The notes under the pieces: model-generated
What the model was told of the DNA's origin: nothing
What the model saw: only the letters and a program-made list of their open reading frames with translations
Databases searched by the model: none
Assembly (NCBI GenBank): GCA_031281265.1
Contig: JAITFO010000016.1
Coordinates: forward strand, 1-32,098
Length of the DNA stretch: 32,098 nucleotides
Direction of reading: 5' to 3'
Source: Candidatus Fibrimonadaceae bacterium
Lineage (GTDB): Bacteria; Fibrobacterota; Fibrobacteria; Fibrobacterales; Fibrobacteraceae
Program-made: the position numbers and the translations under genes
Shown: piece by piece, positions 24,425 to 32,098 of the stretch
Position numbering within the stretch: the stretch's first letter is position 1
Layout: each line of letters opens with the position of its first letter

Positions 24425-26334
24425 AACTAGAATCCAATATTCCGGGTGGTCCCATTGCCGAAAAATGGACACGCCACAAATTTGAACTTAAGCTGATAAA
24501 TCCAGCAAACAAGCGCAAGTTCACCGTTATAGTTGTTGGAACCGGTTTAGCAGGAGCCTCTGCCGCCGCATCTCTTGGCGAACTTGGCTACCATGTAAAA
24601 TCGTTCTGCATTCAAGACAGCCCACGCCGCGCACACTCCATAGCCGCGCAAGGTGGCATAAACGCAGCTCATAATTACCCTAACGATGGTGATTCTATCT
24701 ACCGCCTTTTTTACGACACCGTTAAAGGCGGCGACTTCCGCGCAAGAGAAGCAAATGTGCATCGCTTGGCAGAATGTTCAAATCTCATAATTGACCATTG
24801 CGTAGCGCAAGGCGTTCCTTTTGGTAGGGAATACGGCGGCCTTTTGGATAACCGTTCCTTTGGCGGTGCACAGGTTAGCCGTACTTTTTATGCTCGCGGC
24901 CAAACCGGTCAGCAGCTTTTGCTCGGTGCATACCAGGCTTTGATGAGGCAGGTAGCAAAGGGCACTGTGAAAATGTTCCCCCGCCGCGAAATGATGGACT
25001 TGGTTCTGATAGACGGCAAAGCCAGAGGCATTGTGGTTCGCAACTTAGTTACAGGCGAGTTGGAATGTCACGAAGCCGATGCTGTTTGCCTTGCAACAGG
25101 TGGCTACGGAAACGTGTTCTACCTCTCCACAAACGCTAAAGGCTCAAACGTGGGTGCAGCTTGGCGGGCACACAAAAAAGGTGCTCTGTTCGCAAATCCG
25201 TGCTACACACAGATTCACCCAACCTGCATTCCAGTAACTGGCGACCACCAGAGCAAACTCACCCTTATGTCTGAGTCTTTGCGCAACGATGGGCGTGTAT
25301 GGGTTCCCCGCAAAAACGGCGACCCGCGCAAACCTAGCGATATACCGGAATCGGAACGTTACTATTACTTGGAAGAAAAGTATCCCAGCTTTGGAAATTT
25401 GGTGCCACGCGACGTTGCTAGCCGCAATGCAAAAATGGTCTGCGATAATGGCCTTGGCGTTGGAACTTCAAAGCGCGCTGTGTTCTTGGATTTTGCAGAC
25501 GCCATCAAACGCATTGGCGATAGCGGAGTCAGCGCAAAGTACGGAAACCTCTTCCAGATGTACGAAAAAATCACAGACGAAAACCCTTACAGAACCCCGA
25601 TGCGCATCTACCCGGCTTCGCATTACACAATGGGTGGCTTATGGGTGGACTACAATTTGCAAAGCACCATTCCGGGCTTGTTCGTTTTGGGAGAGGCAAA
25701 CTTCTCCGACCACGGCGCAAACCGCTTAGGAGCTTCTGCCCTTATGCAGGGCCTTGCAGATGGTTACTTTGTTATTCCATACACAATCGGCGGATATTTT
25801 GCCGGCACCAAACTGGATAAGATAACTTCAAGCCAGACGGAATTTGTGGAAGCGGCAAAGAATTCAAAAGCCTTGATAGACCGCTTGCTCTCCATCAACG
25901 GCAAAAAAACGGTCACGGAGTTCTACAGAGAACTTGGGCACATCATGTGGGAAAATGTCGGTATGGGTCGCAATAAAGCTGGCCTTGAAAAGGCAATTTC
26001 CACCATTCCAAACCTGCGCGATGAGTTTTGGAAAAATGTCAAAGTGCTCGGAGACAAAGGTACCTTTAACCAAAATCTGGAAAATGCCATGCGCGTTGCC
26101 GATTTCTTGGAATTCGGCGAACTCTTGGCAAAAGACGCTCTTTACAGAGAGGAATCTTGCGGAGGTCATTTCCGTGAGGAACACCAGACCCCCGATAATG
26201 AGGCAAAACGCGATGACACAAAGTTCTGCCACGTTGCGGCTTGGGAATGGAAAGGCGAGAATAACCCGCACGAACTCAGCAAAGAGGAATTGGAATTTGA
26301 GAATGTACACCTTATTACAAGGAGCTACAAATGA
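24421..26334 (+). CDS. sdhA: Succinate dehydrogenase/fumarate reductase flavoprotein subunit
   Basis: The 637-residue flavoprotein interconverts succinate and fumarate at the cytoplasmic face. The FAD site is GTGLAGAS (40-47), and His72 in [13 protein letters not shown] is the usual covalent flavin attachment site. Substrate-side motifs include [37 protein letters not shown] and [11 protein letters not shown]. Length and the ~30-residue N-terminal lead suit the Bacteroidota-type SdhA. It starts inside the sdhC stop and overlaps the sdhB start by four bases (ATGA), so all three subunits are translationally coupled. Confidence 0.97.
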   Translation: MKLESNIPGGPIAEKWTRHKFELKLINPANKRKFTVIVVGTGLAGASAAASLGELGYHVKSFCIQDSPRRAHSIAAQGGINAAHNYPNDGDSIYRLFYDTVKGGDFRAREANVHRLAECSNLIIDHCVAQGVPFGREYGGLLDNRSFGGAQVSRTFYARGQTGQQLLLGAYQALMRQVAKGTVKMFPRREMMDLVLIDGKARGIVVRNLVTGELECHEADAVCLATGGYGNVFYLSTNAKGSNVGAAWRAHKKGALFANPCYTQIHPTCIPVTGDHQSKLTLMSESLRNDGRVWVPRKNGDPRKPSDIPESERYYYLEEKYPSFGNLVPRDVASRNAKMVCDNGLGVGTSKRAVFLDFADAIKRIGDSGVSAKYGNLFQMYEKITDENPYRTPMRIYPASHYTMGGLWVDYNLQSTIPGLFVLGEANFSDHGANRLGASALMQGLADGYFVIPYTIGGYFAGTKLDKITSSQTEFVEAAKNSKALIDRLLSINGKKTVTEFYRELGHIMWENVGMGRNKAGLEKAISTIPNLRDEFWKNVKVLGDKGTFNQNLENAMRVADFLEFGELLAKDALYREESCGGHFREEHQTPDNEAKRDDTKFCHVAAWEWKGENNPHELSKEELEFENVHLITRSYK

Positions 26335-27116
26335 GCGAAGGAAATATGAATCTCACTATAAAGGTGTGGCGGCAGAAAAACGCTCAGACAAGAGGAGCTT
26401 TTGAAACCATCAGATTATCCGGTATATCTCCCGATATGTCTTTTTTGGAAATGCTGGATGTTATGAACGAACATCTCATGAAAGAGGACAAAGAAGCCTT
26501 TGCCTTTGACCATGATTGCCGTGAAGGAATTTGCGGAATGTGCTCGCTGGTTATCAACGGTATTCCACATGGTCCCGATAGCCTCGTCACCACCTGCCAG
26601 CTCCATATGCGCAAGTTTAAAGATGGCGATATAATTGTAATAGAGCCGTGGCGTTCCGCTGCTTTCCCTGTTATTAGGGACTGCGCTGTGGATAGAGGCG
26701 CTTTTGACCGCATCATTCAAGCGGGCGGTTATGTAAGCATCAGCACAGGTAATGCTCCCCACGCAAACACGCTTCCTGTTCCAAAATCAGATGCGGAACA
26801 CGCATTTGATGCGGCTGCCTGCATAGGCTGCGGTGCCTGCGTTGCGGCTTGCAAAAATGCGAGCGCTATGCTGTTTGTCTCCGCTAAGGTTAGCCACCTC
26901 TCCTATTTGCCGCAGGGCAAGCCCGAAGCGAAAAAGAGGGTTTTGGCTATGGTCGAACAGATGGACAAAGAAGGCTTTGGAAACTGTACAAACCTCTTTG
27001 AATGTGAAGCTGCTTGTCCAAAGGGAATTTCAGTTGAGTTCATCGCAAAAATGAACCGCGAATATATGTGCGCTACAGTATTTTACGCAGAAAAAACATA
27101 TTCAACTGATGCGTAA
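26331..27116 (+). CDS. sdhB: Succinate dehydrogenase/fumarate reductase iron-sulfur subunit
   Basis: SdhB carries electrons between FAD and the membrane haems through three clusters. The 2Fe-2S ligands are Cys63, Cys68, Cys71 and Cys89 (CREGICGMC and TTCQ). The ferredoxin-like domain holds [11 protein letters not shown] (Cys164-174) and Cys219, with Cys225 and Cys229 in [10 protein letters not shown], for the 4Fe-4S and 3Fe-4S clusters. Length (261) is that of the b558-linked family. It starts inside the sdhA stop codon, and ddl begins eight bases before its own stop. Confidence 0.97.
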   Translation: MSEGNMNLTIKVWRQKNAQTRGAFETIRLSGISPDMSFLEMLDVMNEHLMKEDKEAFAFDHDCREGICGMCSLVINGIPHGPDSLVTTCQLHMRKFKDGDIIVIEPWRSAAFPVIRDCAVDRGAFDRIIQAGGYVSISTGNAPHANTLPVPKSDAEHAFDAAACIGCGACVAACKNASAMLFVSAKVSHLSYLPQGKPEAKKRVLAMVEQMDKEGFGNCTNLFECEAACPKGISVEFIAKMNREYMCATVFYAEKTYSTDA

Positions 27117-28143
27117 AATAGTTTTCGTGTTTATGGGTGGACCAAGCGTTGAGCACTCTGTTTCTCTTGTAAGCGGAACAGGAATTGCCCGAGCCTTAGA
27201 CCCCCATAAATACGATATTCACCCTGTACTCATCTCACAAGACGATTATTGGACTTGGGGGCGCAAACCACTCACCCCGTATCAATGCCAGAACTTTAAC
27301 GTAAACTTCTTTACCAGCGCAGAAAATGATATGCAAAAAAAACTGCGCCCCTCTTTAGAAGAATTAAAACCGATGGATATCGCGTTTTTAGCCCTGCACG
27401 GCCGCTTTGGCGAAGACGGCCATATCCAAGCGATGCTGGATTATGCGGGTATTCCATACACGGGCAGCGGAATGCTTTCCAGCGCACTCGCTATGGATAA
27501 AATAAAGAGCAAGGAAATTTACAGAGCGAACGGTATCCCTACTGCGGAGTTTAGGGTTTGGCAAAGGGAAAATTTTTCAAAGGAAACCATAGAAGAGGCG
27601 TTTGAACATTTGGGCTCGCCCATTGTTATTAAAGACCCCCTCGGCGGTTCTTCGCTGGATATGGGCTTTGCAAAAAATATTGAAGAGGCTGGCAAAACTT
27701 GCGAAAAGCTTTTTGAAAAAAGTGGCAGGCTTTTGGCAGAGCAATTTATAGCGGGTATGGAAGCGAGCTGCGGTTATATTGAGGGTTGCGAGCCGCTCCC
27801 ACCAACGGAAGTAAGAATGACAACGAGGGAATTTTTTGACTATGACGCAAAATACAATGGCGAAGTAATAGAGATTACCCCAGCGGAATTCCCGGAAAAT
27901 TTAATAAAAGAAATTCAAAGCCTTGTTCGTAAAGTCCACTATGCCCTTGATTGCCAGATTTACAGCCGCACGGATGTCCGCATAAACAAAGAGGGAAAGC
28001 TCTTTGTGCTTGAGACAAATACTCTCCCCGGCATGACCCCTACCTCTTTTTTGCCAGCACAGGCAAAGCACATAGGCTTGGACTATTCCGCTTTGGTGGA
28101 TTTTTTGATTGAAAAGAGTTTGACAAAACCAGCCGGACGGTAG
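27109..28143 (+). CDS. ddl: D-alanine--D-alanine ligase
   Basis: Ddl joins two D-alanines with ATP to make the peptidoglycan precursor. The 344-residue ATP-grasp protein shows [14 protein letters not shown] at the N-terminus, [30 protein letters not shown], the Ser-rich [13 protein letters not shown] loop, FFDYDAKY with the active-site Tyr, and [12 protein letters not shown], which holds the Mg2+ ligands. Usual features such as GSSVG are slightly changed (GSSLD). It overlaps sdhB by 8 bp and lacks a Shine-Dalgarno, implying translational coupling with the respiratory operon. Its last 61 bp overlap the convergent DUF2156 gene. A different D-Ala-D-X ligase is possible, but the Tyr suggests D-Ala-D-Ala. 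Confidence 0.92.
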   Translation: MRKIVFVFMGGPSVEHSVSLVSGTGIARALDPHKYDIHPVLISQDDYWTWGRKPLTPYQCQNFNVNFFTSAENDMQKKLRPSLEELKPMDIAFLALHGRFGEDGHIQAMLDYAGIPYTGSGMLSSALAMDKIKSKEIYRANGIPTAEFRVWQRENFSKETIEEAFEHLGSPIVIKDPLGGSSLDMGFAKNIEEAGKTCEKLFEKSGRLLAEQFIAGMEASCGYIEGCEPLPPTEVRMTTREFFDYDAKYNGEVIEITPAEFPENLIKEIQSLVRKVHYALDCQIYSRTDVRINKEGKLFVLETNTLPGMTPTSFLPAQAKHIGLDYSALVDFLIEKSLTKPAGR

Positions 28144-28979
28144 GTCATTTTAGCCTGGCGCAAACCTTCATCGCCTAAATCCTGTTCCCTATTTATGTGG
28201 ACTATATTTTGTGAAAACGTTTTTGCAAATTCCTGATTTATGTATTGATAAACCCCTTTGTACTTATCTATAGCCTTTTCAAAATGCACGGCAAAACTCT
28301 TCCCATCTGCAAGTGCTTCGCCGTGGCAGTAGCCAACGGGAACGCCTTTTACATAAAAAACCAGCCCGCTAAAGCCCAAAAGCTCGTGCAATTCCACCCC
28401 TTCCTTTGCGGAATCGTAATCGCCGTGCTCGCCTTTGCCGTGCCTCCATTCGTCCAAAACGTGCAGAGCATCCTTTAACGTGCTTTTGTCTAAAGTTTTT
28501 ATCTCCCTCTCTTCCGGTGGATAACTTTTAATAAAAGCATTTACCAAATTTCTCTTTTTTTGAAAATTTTTGCCCGGCAATTCCGCTAGGTCTGTTCTCA
28601 AATAGAGGTATTCAAAATTATTGCGGTCTTCGCTAACCGTTTCGCTTGGGAGCAGCTCGTTTAGTTTCACGGCTTGTTCTTGCGAGATGCTTTTCCAGTA
28701 GTCGTATTTTCTCAATAATTCGGTTAAAACCTCTTTTTGCGGAAGGTTGCCGAGTATTGAAAAAAATGTTTCCCCTTTTTCCGCTCCCGTTATGAACAAA
28801 CTGTTTTCCAAAAGAGACATATTAAAATTGTATTTTGTGCGGAACAGATAGAGGTTTGCAAACGTGAAAGCAGACGCATCTGTTTTTGATTCAAAAATTA
28901 TATTCTGCATTTGCTCTCGCAAGTCTAAATTTATAGGAGTTAAATTTGGATATATGGGAAGCATTGGTTTTAAATTCAC
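28083..28979 (-). CDS. DUF2156 (phosphatidylglycerol lysyltransferase-domain) protein
   Basis: The 298-residue soluble protein matches the DUF2156 pattern of a GNAT-like double fold: FTFANLYLFRTKYNF near the N-terminus, YLYLRTDLAELPGKNFQKKRNLVNAF in the middle (Lys-Lys-Arg-Asn motif), and [30 protein letters not shown] at the end. Unlike MprF it has no membrane helices. The family is annotated as uncharacterised acyl- or aminoacyl-transferases, so substrate is unknown. It starts at GTG 28979, overlapping the phosphoesterase stop as GTGA; an internal ATG at codon 6 is an alternative. The C-terminus overlaps ddl by 61 bp on the other strand. Confidence 0.87.
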   Translation of the reverse strand: MNLKPMLPIYPNLTPINLDLREQMQNIIFESKTDASAFTFANLYLFRTKYNFNMSLLENSLFITGAEKGETFFSILGNLPQKEVLTELLRKYDYWKSISQEQAVKLNELLPSETVSEDRNNFEYLYLRTDLAELPGKNFQKKRNLVNAFIKSYPPEEREIKTLDKSTLKDALHVLDEWRHGKGEHGDYDSAKEGVELHELLGFSGLVFYVKGVPVGYCHGEALADGKSFAVHFEKAIDKYKGVYQYINQEFAKTFSQNIVHINREQDLGDEGLRQAKMTYRPAGFVKLFSIKKSTKAE

Positions 28980-30919
28980 TTACTGAGAGACAAAGAATCT
29001 AAGGCAACATCCGCCCCGCCCTTGTCATCATAATTATAAATTTTGGTGGAAATATTTTTTCCGTTAACGTTGAATATGGCATATCCTGGCCAACCTCGCC
29101 AATTGTTTGTCTTGTATTTTGCCACATAGTCTTTTTTTGCGAGCGACTCGGTTTCGGGGTAAAATTTTGTGTAGGACGCAGTTGGGAGCGTTAGATATAC
29201 CGTGCCACCGCTCGTCACAGCTCTGCCGTCCTTCATCGGCTTAGTTCTCACGTATATGTGGTCGTGCCCGGCAAACACAAGGTCAACTTTGTGCTCATCC
29301 ATAAGAGTTTCAAAACCCGCTTGTTTAAAGAGCTGTATCTCTTCATCTAGGGCGTGGGCTCCTACGCTTTGCGTTGACTTATGGTGCTGAACTATAAGCC
29401 AGTCGTATTTTCCAGCGTGCGCATTCTTAGCTCTGGTCATAATGGTATCAAAATATACTACGTGATTTTGCGCCTCTTTTAGTTTATCACTTTGAATAAG
29501 ATACGCACCTGTATTCAGCACTACAAATAGGGCATTGTTGTAGAGATACCAGTAACTCCCGTACCATTTAAAAGGACTGTAACTTAAAATCAATTTCTTA
29601 TCGGTGGTGTTAGGCAGATTAAAATGATAGACAAAAAGACTATCTATATCGTGGTTGCCCATTGCAACAGCAAAGGGAATGGATTGCATTTGCGGTGGGT
29701 CAAAAAATGGTTTGTAGAGTTCATCAATCTTAGCGGTATCTATGTGGTCGCCCACGCTTGCGACAAAGTTCACATTGCGAGCGGCTATCTTTTCCATGGT
29801 TAGTTTCCACCCGTCTATGGCTCTCTCCCGCCCAACATTGTTGTTATTGTTGTTGTCCTGTTCTGGGACATATCCTTGATGCATATCGCCTGCCGCCGCA
29901 AAAGAGAAAGCACCTGTGCCCGGAGTCTTGAAATTATATTTACGGCTCCAATCGGTTTTGTTATTGGACACAGAATACTTGTATTCGGTATTGGGGGTTA
30001 AATTCCCTACCGCTACTTTGTGGTAAAGTTTTTTGGTAGGGGAAGCAGCACGAGCCTCACCAGAATCTGTTGAAACAATATTATTATTGCTCGCGTTGAA
30101 AATGCGGACAAAGGATTTATTATTAACGCTGCCTGTGTCCGAGTACCAGGCAAACCTAACCTCAGATGTGGTAGCACCAACCCCTATTCCAAGTTCTTCC
30201 GGCACAAATCCAACATCGTTTTGGGACGGAACCAAAGTTATATTCTGCACCGGATTCGTCCCTTTTTCGGGGCTGAACTCGTATGACACAGGGGTATATC
30301 CTGAAGCGGTTGCCGTTGCGGTTATAGTCCAAGCAACAGCATTGTCTCCCTCTTTTCTGAGCGGGCTTGCGGACTTTGCATTTTCACCGCCAAAAGTAAC
30401 GTTGATATTCAGTTTCCCACCGCTGTGGACATAACGGGCTGTGAAGGAATTGCCGTTTACCCCTGCAACCGAGAGCAGGTATGCACCAACCGGTATATCT
30501 GAACTTGAGATTGTGTTTGCCGCGTTATAAATGGACGCTTTGCTGTATAACACCCGTTTGCCGTTCAGTTTGTAGAGCGAGATTTCCGCGTTTTTGTATA
30601 GCGGCGTAGGCAAGTCAAGAAAAATTTTCCCAGCGAAGCTTTTGACTAGCACCGAAGAATTCGCCTGTTTTTGCGAAATATATGATGCCTGAGTTTTACC
30701 CAGTATGATGACCAAAGTATCCGTCTTATTGGCCATTAGGGTACGCATATCCCCAACGCCGTCTTCGTAGCCTGCCGGAGGCAGTATAGAAACGGTGGCG
30801 GCTACATTTACTATAACCGGTACCTTTGCCGTGTCCATATCCGCTGTCTGCGAAAAAGCATTCAGCGCAAAAACCGACAAGAGGAACAGAGCCCTAATTG
30901 AACACGGCATTTCCTTCAT
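28976..30919 (-). CDS. Exported purple-acid-phosphatase-like metallophosphoesterase
   Basis: The 647-residue protein has a signal peptide (RALFLLSVFALNAFSQ, cleavage near residue 23). Residues 110-175 resemble a sorting-type beta sandwich (ISLYKLNGKRVLYS, IPVGAYLLSV), although sorting domains are normally C-terminal. A fibronectin-like N-domain of purple acid phosphatase type follows (about 235-335). The catalytic domain starts near 338, with metal ligands GDMH (344-347), GDHID (390-394), GNHD (421-424), QHHK (511-514) and GHDH (551-554), all present. A run of six Asn (356-361) is encoded by AAC/AAT codons. I infer an extracytoplasmic phosphatase or phosphodiesterase; the substrate is unknown. 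No Shine-Dalgarno; see its promoter. Confidence 0.88.
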   Translation of the reverse strand: MKEMPCSIRALFLLSVFALNAFSQTADMDTAKVPVIVNVAATVSILPPAGYEDGVGDMRTLMANKTDTLVIILGKTQASYISQKQANSSVLVKSFAGKIFLDLPTPLYKNAEISLYKLNGKRVLYSKASIYNAANTISSSDIPVGAYLLSVAGVNGNSFTARYVHSGGKLNINVTFGGENAKSASPLRKEGDNAVAWTITATATASGYTPVSYEFSPEKGTNPVQNITLVPSQNDVGFVPEELGIGVGATTSEVRFAWYSDTGSVNNKSFVRIFNASNNNIVSTDSGEARAASPTKKLYHKVAVGNLTPNTEYKYSVSNNKTDWSRKYNFKTPGTGAFSFAAAGDMHQGYVPEQDNNNNNNVGRERAIDGWKLTMEKIAARNVNFVASVGDHIDTAKIDELYKPFFDPPQMQSIPFAVAMGNHDIDSLFVYHFNLPNTTDKKLILSYSPFKWYGSYWYLYNNALFVVLNTGAYLIQSDKLKEAQNHVVYFDTIMTRAKNAHAGKYDWLIVQHHKSTQSVGAHALDEEIQLFKQAGFETLMDEHKVDLVFAGHDHIYVRTKPMKDGRAVTSGGTVYLTLPTASYTKFYPETESLAKKDYVAKYKTNNWRGWPGYAIFNVNGKNISTKIYNYDDKGGADVALDSLSLSK

Positions 30920-30926
30920 ATATATA

Positions 30927-30936
30927 AATATATAAA
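30927..30936 (-). promoter_or_regulatory. Phosphoesterase -10, leaderless geometry
   Basis: Minus-strand TTTTATATATT with TATATT at 30932-30927, then 7 A/T bases and the ATG at 30919. A second ATG nine bases later has no usable Shine-Dalgarno spacing. Confidence 0.5.
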
Positions 30937-30960
30937 ATTCCCCTCAAATAAGGTAAAAAA

Positions 30961-31161
30961 CTAAATAGCTGGCTTAATAAATTCGTCTATGTTATCCACA
31001 ATATATTGAGAGCTTGTGGTGTGCAATGCCCCATAGCAATTTTTGATATAATTCAATACATTGTATTTTTGAAAAATAGCAAATGCTTCTTTTCCGCTGA
31101 TTTTCTTTGCGTTCTTGTAAATTTCAACGCAAAATGCCAAAAATTTTAATTCGCTGCTCAT
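30961..31161 (-). CDS. DUF3791-domain small protein
   Basis: The 66-residue protein reads as one DUF3791 domain: FLAFCVEIYKNAKKISGKEAF, then YNVLNYIKNCYGALHTTSSQYIVDNIDEFI. The conserved C-terminal YI-x(2)-CY-x(2)-LHTT pattern is clear. Function is not established. It is the third gene of an operon with DUF3990 and a small helical protein, a grouping I recall from gut Firmicutes and Bacteroidota, and is a candidate antitoxin or toxin-modifier. AGAGGAG precedes the ATG. It begins directly after the stop of the middle gene. Confidence 0.83.
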   Translation of the reverse strand: MSSELKFLAFCVEIYKNAKKISGKEAFAIFQKYNVLNYIKNCYGALHTTSSQYIVDNIDEFIKPAI

Positions 31162-31404
31162 TTATTGCTCCTCTGGCCAAGTAATTTTTCCTGTTTCTAG
31201 TTCTTCTTTTAGCAAACTATATAAGGCAAAAGAACTCAAATGCCATAATTTAGTATTTTCAATTTCCAATTTTTTATATAGTTCGGAATTATAAAGCAGA
31301 TTAGCAGCTTCATTTTCATTTATATTTCGTTCATCTATTAACCTTTGCAAAATTCCAGGCACAAGCAAAGCAAGCATAGAGTAAACGTTGTCTTGGGTTA
31401 CCAT
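31162..31404 (-). CDS. Small helical protein of the DUF3990 operon
   Basis: The 80-residue acidic protein has no named family that I can give. It includes MLALLVPGILQRLIDERN, an ENEAANLLYNSELYKKLEIENTKLWHLSSFALYSLLKEEL helix-rich core, and a KITWPEEQ end. The LY-x(2)-LE and KLWHLS patterns are what I remember from the middle gene between DUF3990 and DUF3791 genes elsewhere. It could be an antitoxin, but nothing in the sequence shows DNA binding. AGAGGA lies before the ATG. It starts 3 bp after the DUF3990 stop. Confidence 0.75.
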   Translation of the reverse strand: MVTQDNVYSMLALLVPGILQRLIDERNINENEAANLLYNSELYKKLEIENTKLWHLSSFALYSLLKEELETGKITWPEEQ

Positions 31405-31407
31405 AAC

Positions 31408-31899
31408 TTAATCCTCTGGCTCAAAAGAATTTAAAAATTTTAAAAAAGTTAAAGCTCTCTCTGTTAAAAAGCAATATTGATTATAAAGCGTTTTAACCTT
31501 TAAACTTGCTATTGTGGCTTCCGCAGGGACTATGCCTTCTAAATATGCTTGTAAAGTTGGAAATATATCATCATTGGCAACAGGACCAATAACCAAATCA
31601 TAAATTTTCCCTTTATAAGTAGAAAATCTATTTTGCTTGATAAATTCAAGCCATTCTAAATTTGGTTCTTGAAATTGCAAAACATCAAGTTCCTGCATTG
31701 CCTTATCTTGTTCAAATTCATAAACACTAACCTTTCTAGTTGCAATGCCTGTTCTTTCCATAACATTTTTGGTAAAATTTATAGCCTGTGTTTTATTTGT
31801 TGTTGTATAAAAACCATAACCAAAATCTAATCCTCTGTTTTTGTGAACAATAATTTGAGGATTTTTTACTTCGGCAGTGCTACCGTGGTAAAGGTTCAT
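31408..31899 (-). CDS. DUF3990 protein, putative ADP-ribosyltransferase-fold toxin
   Basis: The 163-residue protein matches DUF3990, a family in the ADP-ribosyltransferase clan. It has LYHGS at the N-terminus (His5), LDFGYGFYTTTNKTQA (Tyr31), YEFEQD near residue 60, and the family-typical DLVIGPVANDDIF (100-112). His and Tyr at these spots fit an H-Y-E-type NAD pocket; the third catalytic residue cannot be assigned with confidence. I infer a toxin or host-modifying enzyme paired with the two small downstream proteins. A TAAATT -10 lies 6 bases before the ATG, with no Shine-Dalgarno, whereas both downstream genes have strong ones. The DNA is AT-rich relative to the core genes. Confidence 0.8.
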   Translation of the reverse strand: MNLYHGSTAEVKNPQIIVHKNRGLDFGYGFYTTTNKTQAINFTKNVMERTGIATRKVSVYEFEQDKAMQELDVLQFQEPNLEWLEFIKQNRFSTYKGKIYDLVIGPVANDDIFPTLQAYLEGIVPAEATIASLKVKTLYNQYCFLTERALTFLKFLNSFEPED

Positions 31900-31905
31900 T
31901 TGGAT

Positions 31906-31911
31906 AATTTA
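31906..31911 (-). promoter_or_regulatory. Possible -10 of the DUF3990 operon
   Basis: Minus-strand TAAATT (31911-31906), then ATCCAA and the ATG at 31899. The hexamer differs from the TATATT seen elsewhere and no -35 is obvious, so this is a weak call. Confidence 0.35.
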
Positions 31912-31936
31912 GTAAATTTATTAACATAGAATGTAT

Positions 31937-32098
31937 TTATTTTTTTACAGGATTTCGTTTGTATTTCTCTAAATAATCTAAACAAGGTTTCAAATGTTCT
32001 TTTACATGAATTGTCGCAATCGCATGACCACAAGCCCTTGCAAGTAAAATTTGTTTTTTATCTTTCAATTCTCTTGCATATTTATGACATTCAAATGC
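31937..32098 (-). CDS. Imm-5-like protein, C-terminal part (5' end beyond window)
   Basis: The minus strand is open from the window edge to a TAA at 31937, giving 53 residues. The peptide contains ARACGHAIATIHVKEHLKP, the signature end of Imm-5-like immunity proteins, in which a helix with ARA-x-GHA-x-ATIHV-x(2)-HA is typical. This family was named from polymorphic toxin loci; actual immunity function is predicted, not proven. It lies just upstream of the DUF3990 operon on the same strand, 37 bp away. The start and any partner gene are outside the window. Confidence 0.75.
   Translation of the reverse strand, partial: AFECHKYARELKDKKQILLARACGHAIATIHVKEHLKPCLDYLEKYKRNPVKK

Noticed and set aside
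25289-25729. 146-codon frame inside sdhA
   Set aside because: Out-of-frame reading of a well conserved gene, with no start signals or domain.
1-32098. tRNA, rRNA, transposase, integrase or attachment sites
   Set aside because: No cloverleaf-like segment, recombinase motif or terminal inverted repeat was seen; gaps between genes are all shorter than 300 bp. A tRNA scan would settle this.

Overview
The window reads as a chromosomal segment of an anaerobic Gram-negative bacterium of the FCB group, most likely Fibrobacterota (a Fibrobacter or Fibromonas-like gut organism). This is an inference from gene content: a b558-type sdhCAB succinate/fumarate operon, rubrerythrin and bacteriohemerythrin, lipoproteins and outer-membrane-like proteins, and an exported protein with an internal sorting-domain-like segment. 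The phylum was not tested by any search. Coding density is high, with genes on both strands in short operons. I see no tRNA, rRNA, CRISPR array or transposase gene.

Layout. 1-3981: a partial MORN-type lipoprotein and thiL (minus), rplS (plus), a small exported Ala/Lys/Glu-rich protein, rfbC and a protein of unknown function (minus). 4056-8253: ilvC, then an AT-rich MBOAT plus AlgX-like pair probably used to O-acetylate a surface polysaccharide, then a 259-bp gap with repeats. 8253-13135: a TetR regulator, der, an M23 peptidase, a lamin-tail-like protein and a probable outer-membrane protein. 13130-15779: a membrane-anchored Ser/Thr kinase with an extracytoplasmic domain and an aspartate-type aminotransferase (minus). 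15841-21162: a CNNM/CorC-type protein, a CydD-like ABC protein carrying a palindromic heptamer-repeat insertion, a Wzz-like protein, and a convergent GT2 synthase. 21230-23184: rpsI, rplM, rubrerythrin and bacteriohemerythrin (minus). 23429-28143: sdhC-sdhA-sdhB-ddl, all overlapping. 28083-30919: a DUF2156 protein and a purple-acid-phosphatase-like phosphoesterase (minus). 30961-32098: an AT-rich accessory patch with a DUF3990/small protein/DUF3791 operon and the 3' end of an Imm-5-like gene.

Two signals stand out. First, most transcription units start from a -10 of the form TTTNCTATATT. These promoters fall in two groups. One has 21-38 nt between the -10 and the start codon, mostly with a Shine-Dalgarno (rplS, ilvC, rplM, rubrerythrin, bacteriohemerythrin, sdhC and others). 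The other has only 6-10 nt and no Shine-Dalgarno (tetR, wzz-like, GT2, phosphoesterase, the unknown gene at 3981, probably the M23 gene and DUF3990), which is the geometry of leaderless mRNA. Second, the right edge carries a compact toxin-antitoxin-like cassette whose first gene looks like an ADP-ribosyltransferase-fold protein.

How the genes may work together: sdhCAB fits a succinate-producing or fumarate-respiring metabolism, and rubrerythrin and hemerythrin fit oxygen protection of an anaerobe. The rfbC, MBOAT, AlgX-like, Wzz-like and GT2 genes all belong to surface polysaccharide formation but are scattered rather than in one locus. thiL, rplS, ilvC, der, rplM-rpsI, ddl and the aminotransferase are housekeeping genes.
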